DNA of 64,000 nucleotides, from contig NC_089318.1 of assembly GCF_036669915.1 (NCBI RefSeq), positions 17,410,512-17,474,511 of the forward strand, in the 5' to 3' direction. Positions 10,901 through 21,113 of the stretch are shown piece after piece. Both the position numbers and the translations under genes were made by a program. How positions within the stretch are numbered: the first letter of the stretch is position 1; every line of letters begins with the position of its first letter. The notes under the pieces were generated by a model. That model had not been told where the DNA came from and did not search any database. It was given only the letters and a program-made list of their open reading frames with translations. This DNA comes from Pocillopora verrucosa. Its lineage: Eukaryota > Cnidaria > Anthozoa > Scleractinia > Pocilloporidae.

Positions 10901-13900
10901 AGTTTCTAACATAAGAGTTGTCCTCTTCCACGTTTTCAACGCCGAGAATGAACAACGTAGAATAGATTAAAGTCTGCTGATCTCCACGCAATCCCATGAG
11001 ATATATTAAATTATTATACATTCAACTCATTATCTCTTTCCCGATTGGCTGAAAGCGTACAGTGAATTTTCGAAATTAGCGCCTGGGACGTCATCTAGCT
11101 GCAGATTATACTGACAATAATCATGTCAAGGTAACGGGCAGTCATATCATGTGTAACCACAATGGATGATCATAATTTGTAAGGGTAATCATATCAAGTA
11201 CGTGCGCTTTGTGTTGCTTGCCAAGCAAAAGCAAAAACATATATTTTCGTTCAAGGAAAAAAAAACCATCATTAGCTTCGGTTTCTGTGATATCCAGAAT
11301 AATTAAGGTCTCGGTAAGGGTCATCAGCCTCAGCCTTTGGCTTCGGCTCATAACCCTTGCCTCGACCTTGATTATTCTGAATATCAAAAAAACCTCATCC
11401 AATAGTTTTTTATTATTTTTCATAAGGAGGTTGGAGACAACATCCCTTTCTCATCAATGACTCTCCAATTTTGACGCAAATGTTCAATTGGTTATGTTGC
11501 AATAAGAGTAAATACAGACAAAAGCATAAGAATTTATTCGATTAAAGTGTGGCATAGTTGTTTAGATAACACCCCTGCTTCTTCAACAAAGATCTTGGCA
11601 GTGATAAACATTCGTTTCCCTTCAAATACGAACCATCTTAAAGGAATAAATAAGGACGAATACAGGAGATTCGATGAGTTGAAGATTGCTTCTTATTTTC
11701 TTTGCACAGGTGCACCATGAACTGTGACTCACCAGCCAGTGCATCTTCTCGTACCTCCCTACGAACTGACTGCAATTCAGCTCGTTGTCCTGTGTCCCTC
11801 AAGTACAGATGGAGCCTGCTGAAAAACGATGGAAACAACTCTAACCCCAAATGGTCTACTCAGATACACTTTAAACATCTCCTGGGTACAAAAGTGGATT
11901 CAAAAAACCTTGTGATCAAAGAAAAAATGCTTGAACCCGGGTCCTCCTACAAAATCAAGGTTGACGTTCTATCTCCAAACGGCTCATTTGGCTGGGCGGT
12001 ATACCAAATTGACACATTGGCAGTTCCATCAGGAGGAATATGTCATGCCACTCAGTTGGATAGGAAAGATGTAGGATGTTGGCTAAACATTACCTGTCAA
12101 GGATGGAGTGATGAAAATGTGCCTTTAACTTATGAATTCTTCCAGGAATCAAAAGATGGAGAACTCGACATGTTGTCCTCTGGAGTTTGGCCTTACAGTG
12201 TTGTTTATATTCCACCTTCTGATGAGGCTGTTGCTCGTCTTTGGGTTGCGATTGCTAATGATTTTGGAGCGGCATATAGAGTAGGATTTTCTATCAAGGT
12301 ATTAGTAATTAAATGGTGAGAACCAGCCTTAAGTAATTAGCAAATTATCCTGCAATTCGAATTCTTTGTTTGATTTTAGATAAAGGTAACCTCGTTGAGG
12401 TACATTTGCTACTCGCCGAAGCATTTACAAAAGTTTATTATTTTTTACTTTATTATTTTGGAATCCATATCTATTTAGTAACCATTGTTCGTGGTGCCTG
12501 TTCCATTAACGCTGCACCATATTGTGGGATGCGGAAGACGATGAACGAGGTTTGCAATTGGCCACAAAGCAAACGAGCGCAAACAGCCAATAGCACACAG
12601 TGGAACTTTGACAAAGAAACTAGATTCCCTGATACATCTTACTTTCTCGATTACTCATCACTGCATCTCTACCCAATAAATCTCAAGGAGGGAAAATAGT
12701 TGTACTTTCCCTCGTAAAGATATTTAATGCGGTCAGTGATCTGCTTAAATAAATCTTTAACCGTCTTTTTTTCACAGCTAGATCAATCATCTTCGTTGTC
12801 AGCAGAAGAGATAGACTATAACAAGCTGCAGGAAAAACTTTCAGTTATGGATAGTTCTTTTTCTGTGGGAAAAGTAAATACAGCAATACAAGAAGCACAC
12901 GCACTTCTCTTCTTATTCCAAAAGGCTGCAAAGCAGGAAGATGTGAATCGGAACCTACTTCAAGTAAGTAAAGTGGATTGAATGTAAAATAATGGCTTTG
13001 CACTTTTTGCCATAGAAACGTGTGTTTTCTGTGCCGCCATTTAATATCTGTAACTGATCAGCAACATAATTTCATAGGGTGCAGAACATAAAGGATTAAT
13101 TTTTCTCAAAACAGCTTTAATAATCAGAGGTTTCAGAGGTTCTTCGCCGCTGCCTGCAACATCAAGGCATACCAACCGTTTTCAAGTCAGACACAACAGT
13201 TAGGTCTCACCAAGTAGTAGAATAGGATAGGATCGAAATGCACCAATAGCAGCGTACCAACGTGCTGACGTGATGAAGACCAGCAGTATTGCAGACGAAA
13301 CGTCGCGATCTACATTATAGGTGACTCTATCGTGAGACAAACGAACAAAGTTCATCTCCAATCATTCAAAGCTGTGTAAAAAGGTTGAAAGATTCCCACC
13401 ATGCACGAACATATAAGGTTTCTCTTAATCTCCTTTAATTAGAATAGCTTTACATAAGGTGTATAAATGGCTCACAGCTTGACGTGTAAATTGTTGAAAC
13501 ATGTGTTTGATACAAAATTTTTCTCTCACTGCAGATGAAGAATCACGTTATTTCTAAGATCTGTGAAGTACGGATTGATAGCGGACTGGAGCGTTTGGCC
13601 CAGATTGGTGTTATCTTGAACAAAGCTACAAAGGATGACGCCCTTGTCTCGTTCAATACAACGGTATGACACTGAACTCGTTACCTCATATTTTTGTTTG
13701 CAGAATCAAACTTGAGTTTTAATGCACGTTAGACTAGACTCTTGATAAAGAAGCTTTTTATAAGATTCCAAGACTTCATTAAAATATAAATTGATTGATA
13801 ATATCTTGGTAGACCTGTTTGTGTCGTGCACAAGTCTTACAAACAAACCTCAACTATTTATTTCCATGACTTCAAAATGACTTTTATCTTTTAGTTAACT

Positions 13901-16900
13901 GTATTGGATAAACTGATGGAGATGTCAACCCTCTTTTCACGAGGAAGCAGGTCTGAATCCCCCCTTCTTCTCGATGGAGGAAGATTGTTGTTATATTGTA
14001 CTACAAATATTATGGGATCCAGTTCCAAGAGAATCCTTATGTCTAAAATTTCTGCTAACCTCGATGAAGAGAAAGAGGTATTCCCTTAAAGGTTTATAAT
14101 ATTACACCTTCATGTGATGAGCCACATTTATTTCCAGTATCTTAATGGAGCAAATATGAAACAAATATTTCTGATGTGAAGAGTTTTTTGGCTCGTGATT
14201 CATGTGGATGCTAGATCCAACTTAAGATTTCTTTGCACTTTTAGATTACCATGGGAAAGATAGTTTCTAGCCGTTGTCAAGAGTTAACAGACATGATTGC
14301 CAACACACTTCTGTCACTTAAGCTGCCAGGGGAGGAATACACCATCATCAGCAATGAATTTCAATCGATTTTATTCGGTAAAGAAGAGTCAATGGACATG
14401 GACCTTTTAAAACTCAGAAATGGAGAAGCCAGTTTTCAGTTCCCCTCTATGAATACCAGTACGTTGCAAAATTGGCTTGGCAACGTCTCTGAGGTTGGAA
14501 TAGAGGTGTGTGGTTGTTGTTACACTGAGTATATTGGGATGGTAAAAGCTCTAATCGCAATTTAATAGACAGCCTGACAGACGTCTTCATTAAATTTTAA
14601 GGCTCAGGGTTGTCCTCTCTACTATCCACAGGAACCCCGAGCACAGTTACCCAAGAATAACATAACTTGAAGTTGCACATGCATAAGATCAACATTTTAT
14701 ACTTAAAACTAATGTTTACACACGCGTAAGATAGACATTCCATACTTAGAATTAATTTTTATATAATATACTGTCATCTAGAAAACTTTTTAAAAAAATA
14801 ATTTATGTAAATGACACGATATGTTAGTTATCTTTGAGAGATGACAGGATAACAAAATGACCGTAACAACAGGTCTTTTTGTACCTTCTCTTTCCTTCCC
14901 CTTTGCACGTCTATTTCACTTCACGCCTTAAAACTTTCTGATAGGTTAAGGTTGAGGATCCATTGTTTGGATCTTTTGATATAATGACAGCCCTCTATAT
15001 TCCGTTTAACTCACCTGCAAGGGTTTCGTAGTTCAGTTGGATGGCAAAATCGGAAAAGTTCGGCTGACTTCGAGTCCTCAAAAGAGAATCAATTTTTTTT
15101 TTGCTTTACTTTACTGACAAGTATTAAAATACGTAAATCTTACTATGACGTCGTTTTCTACCTTGCAGATGATCTCCTATAATTTTAACCCATATGTGTC
15201 GGACAGCAGCAGCCAAAGAATCAGATCGAAGGTTGTCAGCCTTGTCCTGAAGGATGACACTGGGAAAGCTTTCAACACAATAGATCTACCCTCGGATATA
15301 GAAATTGATATTCCAGTATCAAAATATTATCTCGAAGACAGAACTCGATCGAATCATTTCCTAAACCCTAGAAGGATGCAATATCACGTGATAACCGTAC
15401 GTGAGGACAATACTACCATGAAAATAACTATTAAGACCAAAGCAACAGCTTCTCTTATGGTCTATGTAAAATTTGCTGAGCAGCCAACAGAGACATCATA
15501 CGACGAGAAAAGATTAAACAGCAGAAACAACGAATGTAATTTCAGAGGAATTTGTTCCCATAGTATCGTCATAAAATGCAGGTATTCAGGCAAATATTAC
15601 GTTGGCCTATGGAAGAACAGTGAATTTCCAACAGAATTGTCAAAGTCAAGAGGTAGAAGATCCATCCTGCCAAAGCAAGCTAGGCGAGAGAAGTGCGTAA
15701 GGTTCAAGAATCCTCCACCAACAGTTGCTCCTCAAGTAGAGTATGTCAGTTTTGTCCCTCAGTACGATTCTGAAAGGTCAGTTAACTACAGTTTACAAGT
15801 GGAGACAATCTGGTGTGCATTTTGGTCTGATAATGAACAAAGATGGACAAGCAAAGGATGCAAGGTGAGAAAAATACAGAGAAAGGATAGAATGAGTCAC
15901 TCATTAACAAAAGAGACAATGAAATGCATCCCAGACCGTGTGACAGAAGTTTTTAAAATATTGATTTTTAGCTATTGGAATGTTTTGGAGAAAGAACGAA
16001 GAGGTTTAAAGAACCTAATGTATTCAGTATGTCAACAAAAACGTTTCTAGAAGGTTTTCTCCAGAGGCAAGATGCAAAGGGTAATTTTGTTTTGTGAACA
16101 CCGCCTGGCACAAAAACGACAACATGTAATATATTATAAAATGGAAAATAGATATAGACAGTAACTGGGCGCCCAAAATAACCAACTAATTGCTTTTAAC
16201 ACTACCATAGGTAGAGTTTTTGTTTACCGTTGTGTCGCTTAAAGCGCAAATGTCTTCATTATTTTCCCAAGAATAATGTGTTCGAGCGAATCTTGCCTCA
16301 GCTCTGAACCATTTTCCGACTCGAATCATCTCAGTAAAAATGGAAATTCCTATTGCAATGTTCATTTTTATAAACTTTATAAACTTTATAATAGCTGTAA
16401 AATTCCTTTTCACAGAGATTTCCATATAGAAGCTAAGTATGGGCTCTTTTTCTGGGTGCATAGCCTGAAGTAAGATATCAACTCACAATCAATTGATACT
16501 CTCTTGAACTAAAAATATATTGGAACCTAACAGGCATATTAACAACCATAAATGAAATGAACTGATTTACAGGCGAGCCGAGAATCTAACCATTCTTCCC
16601 TAAAATGTCTCTGTAATCACTTGACTGCATTTGGGGGAGACATTCTTGTTGCACCAAATATCATTGACTTTCAACGGGTCCAGCAGGCGTTTGATAACGT
16701 GGATCCTGATGACCTTCTCGTCTTGATAACTTTGTGCTCTACATTTCTGCTCTACGTTCTTGTTTTGGTAAAAGCACGCATGGCCGATAAAGTGGATGCC
16801 TCAAAGGTTGGTGTCAAATCCAAAATATTCCTAAAGAATTTTAAGTAATGACGATGCCATTCGCTGTTTGTTCGAAATCCGAAAAAAAATCCTAATCATA

Positions 16901-19900
16901 GTTAAGTGAGAGAAAACATAGGTCGACCTAAAGATGAAATAAAAGTAAAGAAATGATCCACGCAGGTCAGCTGCGATTAAAAGGATCCCCTGTAAAAATT
17001 TCCGGCCTTTTTCGAGCGACTTGTTTGATGCAGCTCATCTATGAAGATCATTTCTTTTCTCAGAAAATCTCACCAGTTAACAACTAAGAAGTTTCACGAA
17101 CTAAATTTATATGGCATTGAATTTTGATTTTTTACAGACTTATTGAACAAATATTTTGGACGTTTGAATATGAATAAATCCTGAAACTTATCGTTATGAT
17201 TTACATATTGTCAGTGTTTTTTCATAGTTATTTAAGAATACACTTGTTTAAGAAGCAAGACACTTCGTAAAAAATTATTTTGAGACAAGCTTGAAGCAAA
17301 TGGTTTCTGTGAGGTTTAATGTCCAGCTTGACGATTTATTTAAAACAGGAAATTATGTTCACTCATTTTGCTTTTCTATTTAAGGACAGTCCTCTGATAC
17401 CCTTGGCGGCGCATCAAAACGGTGATTACAAGTACGAGGTATCCATAACAACTGGGGGATGGAAAAATTGTGGCACTACTGCCAATATATCCATGATTCT
17501 ACATGGGAATGAAAATACCAGTGACGTTATCAAACTGACATGTGACATCTCATGTGAAAGAAAACTGTTTGCTGAAGGCAACACTGATAATTTTCTTATT
17601 CGACAAGAAATGTCGCTGGGCGAGATAATTTCTGTGCAGATCGGCCATGACATTTCTGGCAAGGACCCTTCTTGGTTTATCAGCGAGATTTTAGCTGTAG
17701 ATTGTCAAAGGGGACAGAGATGGTTGTTCAGTTGTAACCGCTGGCTTGCGCTAGAAAGGGATGACGGTCAGACCACGAGGAGATTTTATGCAGATGATTG
17801 CAAAGAAGGCAAAAAGTTTAAAAGAAAATTTAGCTCATTACGAAGGAATGGTTTCGCTCATGACCATTTGTGGCTGTCGGTGATCCGCAAGCAGCCAAGG
17901 AATCCTTTCACCCGCGTTCAGCGAGCATCCTGTTGTTGGAGCCTTCTCTTGTTGTCAATGGTATCATCCGCAATGTTTTATGAAACAGAGGACCTGAAAC
18001 AGAGGAAAATACAGATTGGACCTTTTTCACTGACTCCGAGTCAACTTGTCATCGCGTTGGAAAGTGCCTTGGTTGTTGTGCCTGCAGGTCTGCTAATTGT
18101 GCTCTTGTTTCATAAAAGCGAACCTAGGAGAAACAGTCAAGGTAGCCGGTATCAATTGGGGAAAAGCAAGAGAGAAGGATGGTGTTTACTTCCCCATTTC
18201 TTTGTATACATCGCATGGTTTCTCTGTGTGAGTATTGCAATTACTTCCGCCCTTTTTACGGTGTTTTACTCCCTCATGTGTGGAGGAGAGAAATCGTCTC
18301 GCTGGCTTACATCTGTTCTGCTTTCCTTAACTGGTGAGTTGCTGGTCATCCAGCCCGTCAAGATAATCATTGCATCTGCAATCTTAGCATTACGGTACAG
18401 GAGTGACGACAAGTCAACAAATAAAAGTTATCTAACGGATGCATCCAACAATTTGGATCTTCCATCGATAGATGTCGGACGCGGAAGGAAGTATAGGAAA
18501 AACAAGAGGAAAATGTATGCATTCATGAAGGAACTCTTGTTTTCTTTAACTTTCTTCGTGCTTTTATTGATTGTCTGTTATGGAGACAAAGGCAGGCAGA
18601 GATATCATCTACGAGTTGCTATAGAAAGTGAAGTCCAGTATTTCGACAATGTTGGACAGTACAAGGTACGTTTCTGTAGACCTGTAATCAATCAATGCCT
18701 ATTGTTTGTCTTCCTAAAATATTTGAAATGACTGCGTAAATATTTGAGATTGTACGCACACTCTCATTGGTAGATGGTGTGTTTAGATTAGGGTAAATAA
18801 CCACGATTATGAAATCCTGCTTTACTTATTTCTTAGATATATTTATCAAAGCAGCAGAGGGTTTTTCCAAGTATTTTAATCGTCTCTTAGAAACACTCAG
18901 GGGGTTGGGAAAATTCAAGAAAGTTATCCAAACCCGAGACACAGTCGAGAGCTTGCATAACTTTCTCCCAATGCACTTCATGTTATGGTGAAACTATGCA
19001 AATGTGGAAAATGTCCTCTATTGCCTAAATAGTGTTTAGATTCAAAGCTTTAAAGACCATTGAATCTAGAAGTGTGAGTTGAGATGGGTATGCATTTTAA
19101 CGTTTTAAAGGTTGGGTTCAGTTAAGATGTCATGATGTTCGTTCGTTCTCGTTTTCAAATTTTCACTGAAAATAATTTTGAATGTTAAACTTACCAGGTA
19201 ACCAACGTGGCTCAGTTTTGGAGGTGGCTGGAGAACGCGTTTGTCCCAGCAATCTTTTCAGAGGGCTGGTACAAGGATCAGGAGGAAAAAGAATTAAACT
19301 ACATCAGAAATGATCGATTGACTCTGGTCGGCATGCCTCGCCTAAGGCAACTCAGGGTCATGAAAGGTAAGTATATACCGAAATTGTGAGGACTCAATAG
19401 TAAGACTGTGACAACATACGTTCTCGCGGTTTGCTCATCCCAAGAAGATGTTTTTCTTCGTTCTCTTATACTACTTGTATTTTTATTGCATGCTATTATG
19501 TCTTTTTAATGGAATTATCTACCCTACTGCAAAAAGGGGAAATTAATATATTCAAACTAAGAAGTTTGACCCCCAAAGCAGTTAACTTACTAACACGTGA
19601 AGATTGAGAAAAAATTATTGGCTAGTTGTAAAGACGCCAGCAGAGCAATGTCTTCAATGATTAGAAGAAAAGAAATGATTGAAATGTAATGATTATACCT
19701 GGAACTTGGAACTTTGAAAAAAGGGTCTAAACTCATTACTTTCTTTGAACAGATTCCTGTGTGTTTCAACAAATATTCAAAAGCATGTTTACCTATTGCT
19801 ATGGTCCCTTCTCAAAGAACAAAGAGGACAAAAGAACTTGGATTGACCAGAACAGTTCCTCAGTTCTCTGCCCAGAAAATTGGGAGTACGACGGAGATAC

Positions 19901-21113
19901 TGGCTTTGATATTTGGGGCCGTTTTGCTGTTTACAGTGGCGGAGGATACATAGCTAATTTAGGATACAACAAGTTTACAGCTAAAAGAATTGTCAACGAC
20001 TTAAAAGAAAACCACTGGATCGATCGTCAGACCAGAGCTGTACTGGTTGAGTATTCGCTGTATAATCCACCGAGTAACCTTCTTGCAGTGATGACTTATT
20101 TCTTCGAAGTCCTTCCATCGGGCTTTGCCGGCATATTCAAGAGAAATGGAATTTTTCCTCTGAGTACAGCGAACCCTCAAGCCCATAACATTTATTTGCT
20201 TTTTGCATTTCTGTTTGGCATTCTACTTGTTTGCTTCTTCATTTTAGAATGCATCAAACTCTGTCGCCAGAGCTGCTTGTATTTCAAGTCAGGGTGGAAC
20301 TGGTTAAACATGCTACAGATAGTCACTGCATCATCAGCATTGTTCCTCCAATGGATGAAAACCAAGGCAGCAAAAAAAACCTTGTTCAAGCTTAAAGAAA
20401 ACCCTTTTGTTCCCATTGGCTTCCATGAGGTGTTAATTTGGTCTGATCTTGAAATCCTGTTCATTTGCATAGCGTCTGTAATTGCCACCCTGCGTCTTCT
20501 AAAATGCTTTTATTTCATGCCACAAATTATAGTTTTCTCGGGGACACTCCGCAGATCCTTCCCTTCAATATCTTCTTTCTTCTTGATTTTTATGGTAGTA
20601 GCGATAGGTCATTCTTTCTTAGGGGTCATCGCCTTCGGAACCAATATTTACATGTTCTCATCATTCATAGACGCCATTTCGTCGCAGTTCCTGATGCTTC
20701 TTGGAAAAAATATTCCAGTAAATGAACTGATTTTTACAAATCCTATATTGGGACGTCTTTTCTTTTTTAGTTTTGTCGCAAGTACGACAGTCATTATCGT
20801 AAATACGTTCATTGCAACCATTAATGAGCACTATGCTTTTTCAAATTCCGATAAAGGAGGAGAAGACCTAGAACTTGCACAGTTTATAACCGACAGGATA
20901 AGTGACACTTTTTTTGGCCAGAAATCCAATAGAAACCAGCCATGGGCGGAACAGGAGAACCACGAGCTCTTTGATTCCGAAATTATCGTAGAAAATAGGT
21001 CGCCGGAAGAAACTACTCCGAGTACCTTATCTCCAACACCGCATCGTAGCCGTACACCTAAATTATCTTACAAACTAGAAGCGGCCGAGTACGAGAGTTT
21101 ACAGCTTCGATGA
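2936..21113 (+). CDS. Polycystin-1-like receptor channel, gene A
   Basis: Multi-exon gene for a large membrane protein of the polycystin-1 group, predicted at the cell surface or cilium. Exons read by eye: 2936-3014, 3599-3964, 4604-4935, 5453-5594, 6336-6458, 9282-9404, 9726-9839, 10038-10833, 11710-12298, 12380-12385 (microexon), 12778-12963, 13535-13663, 13895-14077, 14245-14505, 15169-15864, 16573-16806, 17385-18665, 19198-19366, 19753-21113. They sum to 7170 nt, an open frame of 2389 residues. Order: signal peptide, D8C, F5/8C discoidin, EGF, Cys-rich linker, REJ, GAIN/GPS, TM1, PLAT, further TMs, polycystin TOP domain and channel. The start is the only ATG followed by a hydrophobic leader ([18 protein letters not shown]), and the same leader occurs in gene B. 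Two further EGF-type exons (6107-6184, 6925-7045) look broken and are left out; their 1-1 phases allow skipping. If they were retained, A would be a pseudogene. The C terminus is short, without an obvious coiled coil. Confidence 0.85.
3599..3964 (+). other. Gene A exon: D8C domain (UMOD/GP2/OIT3 type)
   Basis: Phase 1-1 exon encoding a cysteine-rich domain like the D8C region of uromodulin, GP2 and OIT3. It reads ECTSY early, then SWVRFTG, a CGT motif, GWIRGAHP, an [11 protein letters not shown] segment and a closing LRLC. In the family this module is extracellular and often precedes EGF or ZP modules. An odd extra cysteine appears in TGCGG where B has TGSGG. Confidence 0.85.
4604..5594 (+). 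other. Gene A exons: F5/8 type C (discoidin) domain
   Basis: Two exons (4604-4935 and 5453-5594) encode one coagulation factor 5/8 C-type domain. It starts near [11 protein letters not shown], continues with [20 protein letters not shown] and FKLLYSSDD, and ends with RYIRFHPT and SLRVEVYG. This fold usually binds glycans or lipids. The intron after it begins with GC (AAAAAG followed by GCAAGT), and gene B has GC at the same place. Confidence 0.9.
6107..6184 (+). pseudogene. Gene A broken mini-EGF exon
   Basis: This stretch matches the intact 81-nt exons at 37905-37985 and 39458-39538 of gene B (phase 1-1, Cys-rich, GYEGDPCRG ending). In A the acceptor TTTTCAG is present, but the donor that reads G|GTGAGT in B reads G|GGGAGT here, so the GT is lost. 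I read it as a relic exon that is skipped. Confidence 0.65.
6336..6458 (+). other. Gene A exon: degenerate EGF-like
   Basis: A 123-nt, phase 1-1 exon with a good acceptor (CTGACAG) and donor (GTAAGA), clearly derived from a calcium-binding EGF exon. It begins [12 protein letters not shown] and ends [17 protein letters not shown]. The first three of six cysteines are gone (ECS to KRS, NC to GG, FC to NF), so it cannot form the normal disulfide pattern. The frame is open, so it may still be spliced in. Confidence 0.6.
6925..7045 (+). pseudogene. Gene A broken EGF-CA exon with stop
   Basis: The exon opens as a good calcium-binding EGF module ([31 protein letters not shown]). A small deletion near its end turns the last Cys codon into TAG (7041-7043) and shifts the donor to CT|GTAAG. 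Inclusion would truncate the protein before the channel, so either the exon is skipped or gene A is not functional. Confidence 0.7.
7929..7993. repeat. AT/TATG microsatellite
   Basis: A run of alternating TA with TATG interruptions, in the intron of gene A between the broken EGF exon and the intact EGF exon. Confidence 0.85.
8450..8494 (-). ncRNA. Hammerhead-ribozyme-like core in PLE fragment
   Basis: On the minus strand the order is stem I arm AUCGC, CUGAUGA, one extra A, GACUA, a 9-nt loop, UAGUC, GAAAC, GUC, then the other stem I arm GCGAU. Stems I and II are each 5 bp and perfect. The conserved core (CUGANGA, GAAA, GUC cleavage triplet) is that of a hammerhead ribozyme. Helix III is reduced to ACGU, which is self-complementary, so activity would need two copies acting as a dimer. 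The extra A after CUGAUGA is atypical. Hammerheads are known from Penelope-like elements. Confidence 0.5.
8745..8914 (+). mobile_element. Penelope-like fragment, inverted GIY-YIG tail
   Basis: On the plus strand, 8804-8914 reads [16 protein letters not shown], then ETGHIPIW and [10 protein letters not shown], ending at TGA. This is the conserved stretch of the endonuclease region of Penelope-like elements. The bases just before it (about 8770-8806) are the reverse complement of 8704-8735, so this piece is inverted relative to the minus-strand PLE fragment beside it. Confidence 0.65.
9282..9404 (+). other. Gene A exon: intact EGF-CA domain
   Basis: A 123-nt phase 1-1 exon reading [12 protein letters not shown], then [14 protein letters not shown] and [12 protein letters not shown]. 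All six cysteines and the DxDE calcium-binding start are present. It is the only intact EGF module in gene A. The equivalent in B (38161-38227) is cut short. Confidence 0.85.
9726..9839 (+). other. Gene A exon: short Cys-rich linker
   Basis: A 114-nt phase 1-1 exon between the EGF region and REJ. It contains [20 protein letters not shown] with further cysteines at each end. Gene B has the same exon (40641-40754). I do not recognise the domain. Confidence 0.75.
10038..12298 (+). other. Gene A exons: REJ domain
   Basis: Exons 10038-10833 and 11710-12298 encode the receptor-for-egg-jelly region typical of polycystin-1 proteins. Landmarks are [11 protein letters not shown] followed by YDWSC, then a second half with paired cysteines ([28 protein letters not shown]). 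The exon junction splits a Leu codon (TT|G). Confidence 0.8.
11284..11396. repeat. Intronic hairpin (foldback) in gene A
   Basis: The two halves are inverted repeats of about 45 nt: GATATCCAGAATAATTAAGG at the left and CCTTGATTATTCTGAATATC in the right arm, with a short GGCTTCGGCT-type loop. The same hairpin lies at the same intron position in gene B (42151-42263), so it predates the duplication. It is probably a small foldback transposon relic. Confidence 0.6.
12380..12385 (+). other. Candidate 6-nt microexon (gene A)
   Basis: ATAAAG, flanked by a pyrimidine-rich TTGATTTTAG acceptor and a GTAACC donor, sits between two phase-0 exons and would add Ile-Lys without changing the frame. The same element with the same flanks is conserved at 43221-43226 in gene B. 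Reading on past the donor in B meets a TAG soon after, so a longer exon there is unlikely. Confidence 0.45.
13140..13375 (+). mobile_element. Penelope-like 3'-end fragment
   Basis: This intronic stretch of gene A resembles the palindrome arm at 39965-40216: a GATCGAAATGCACCAA start, then a degenerate TGATGAAGAC and GAAACGTCGCGATC core, then a tail ending in GTTCATCTCC. The CUGAUGA box has lost its first C and stem II is decayed. Gene B lacks it at the matching intron, so it was inserted after the duplication or lost from B. Confidence 0.5.
15021..15080 (+). repeat. tRNA-like SINE head in intron
   Basis: GTAGTTCAGTTGG resembles a tRNA A box, and GACTTCGAGTCCTC follows about 35 nt later as a B box. 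The anticodon arm does not fold convincingly. Gene B carries the same degraded element (45689-45749) before the equivalent exon. Best read as a tRNA-derived SINE relic. Confidence 0.4.
17385..18665 (+). other. Gene A exon: PLAT domain and TM block
   Basis: One long phase-0 exon of 427 codons. It starts with a PLAT/LH2 domain ([41 protein letters not shown]), placed after TM1 as in polycystin-1. Hydrophobic segments follow: [56 protein letters not shown], a segment near [19 protein letters not shown], and [18 protein letters not shown] basic cytoplasmic linker ([11 protein letters not shown]) precedes the last one. Confidence 0.9.
19198..21113 (+). other. Gene A exons: polycystin TOP domain and channel
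   Basis: Exons 19198-19366 and 19753-21113. The extracellular TOP/polycystin domain runs from [14 protein letters not shown] through YGPFSK and [13 protein letters not shown] to [17 protein letters not shown] segments follow ([91 protein letters not shown]). The pore motif reads LLGKN, with LGK at 20700-20708, where PKD2 channels have LGD. The tail ends ESLQLR at a TGA. Confidence 0.9.

Larger units (their letters stand above)
12778..16806 (+). other. Gene A exons: GAIN/GPS region and TM1
   Basis: Six phase-0 exons (12778-12963, 13535-13663, 13895-14077, 14245-14505, 15169-15864, 16573-16806) form the membrane-proximal GAIN region. The GPS motif spans the last intron: WCAFWSD and GCK at the end of one exon, then [11 protein letters not shown]. 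The autoproteolysis site is expected between Leu (16621-16623) and Thr (16624-16626). The first transmembrane segment follows ([19 protein letters not shown]). Exon 15169-15864 is 21 nt shorter than in B, lacking seven residues after TSYD. Confidence 0.85.

Noticed and set aside
12386..12699. Reading exon 12380 onward as a long exon in gene A
   Set aside because: The same region in gene B hits a stop within a few codons of GTAACC, and the next REJ/GAIN exon joins in frame without it.
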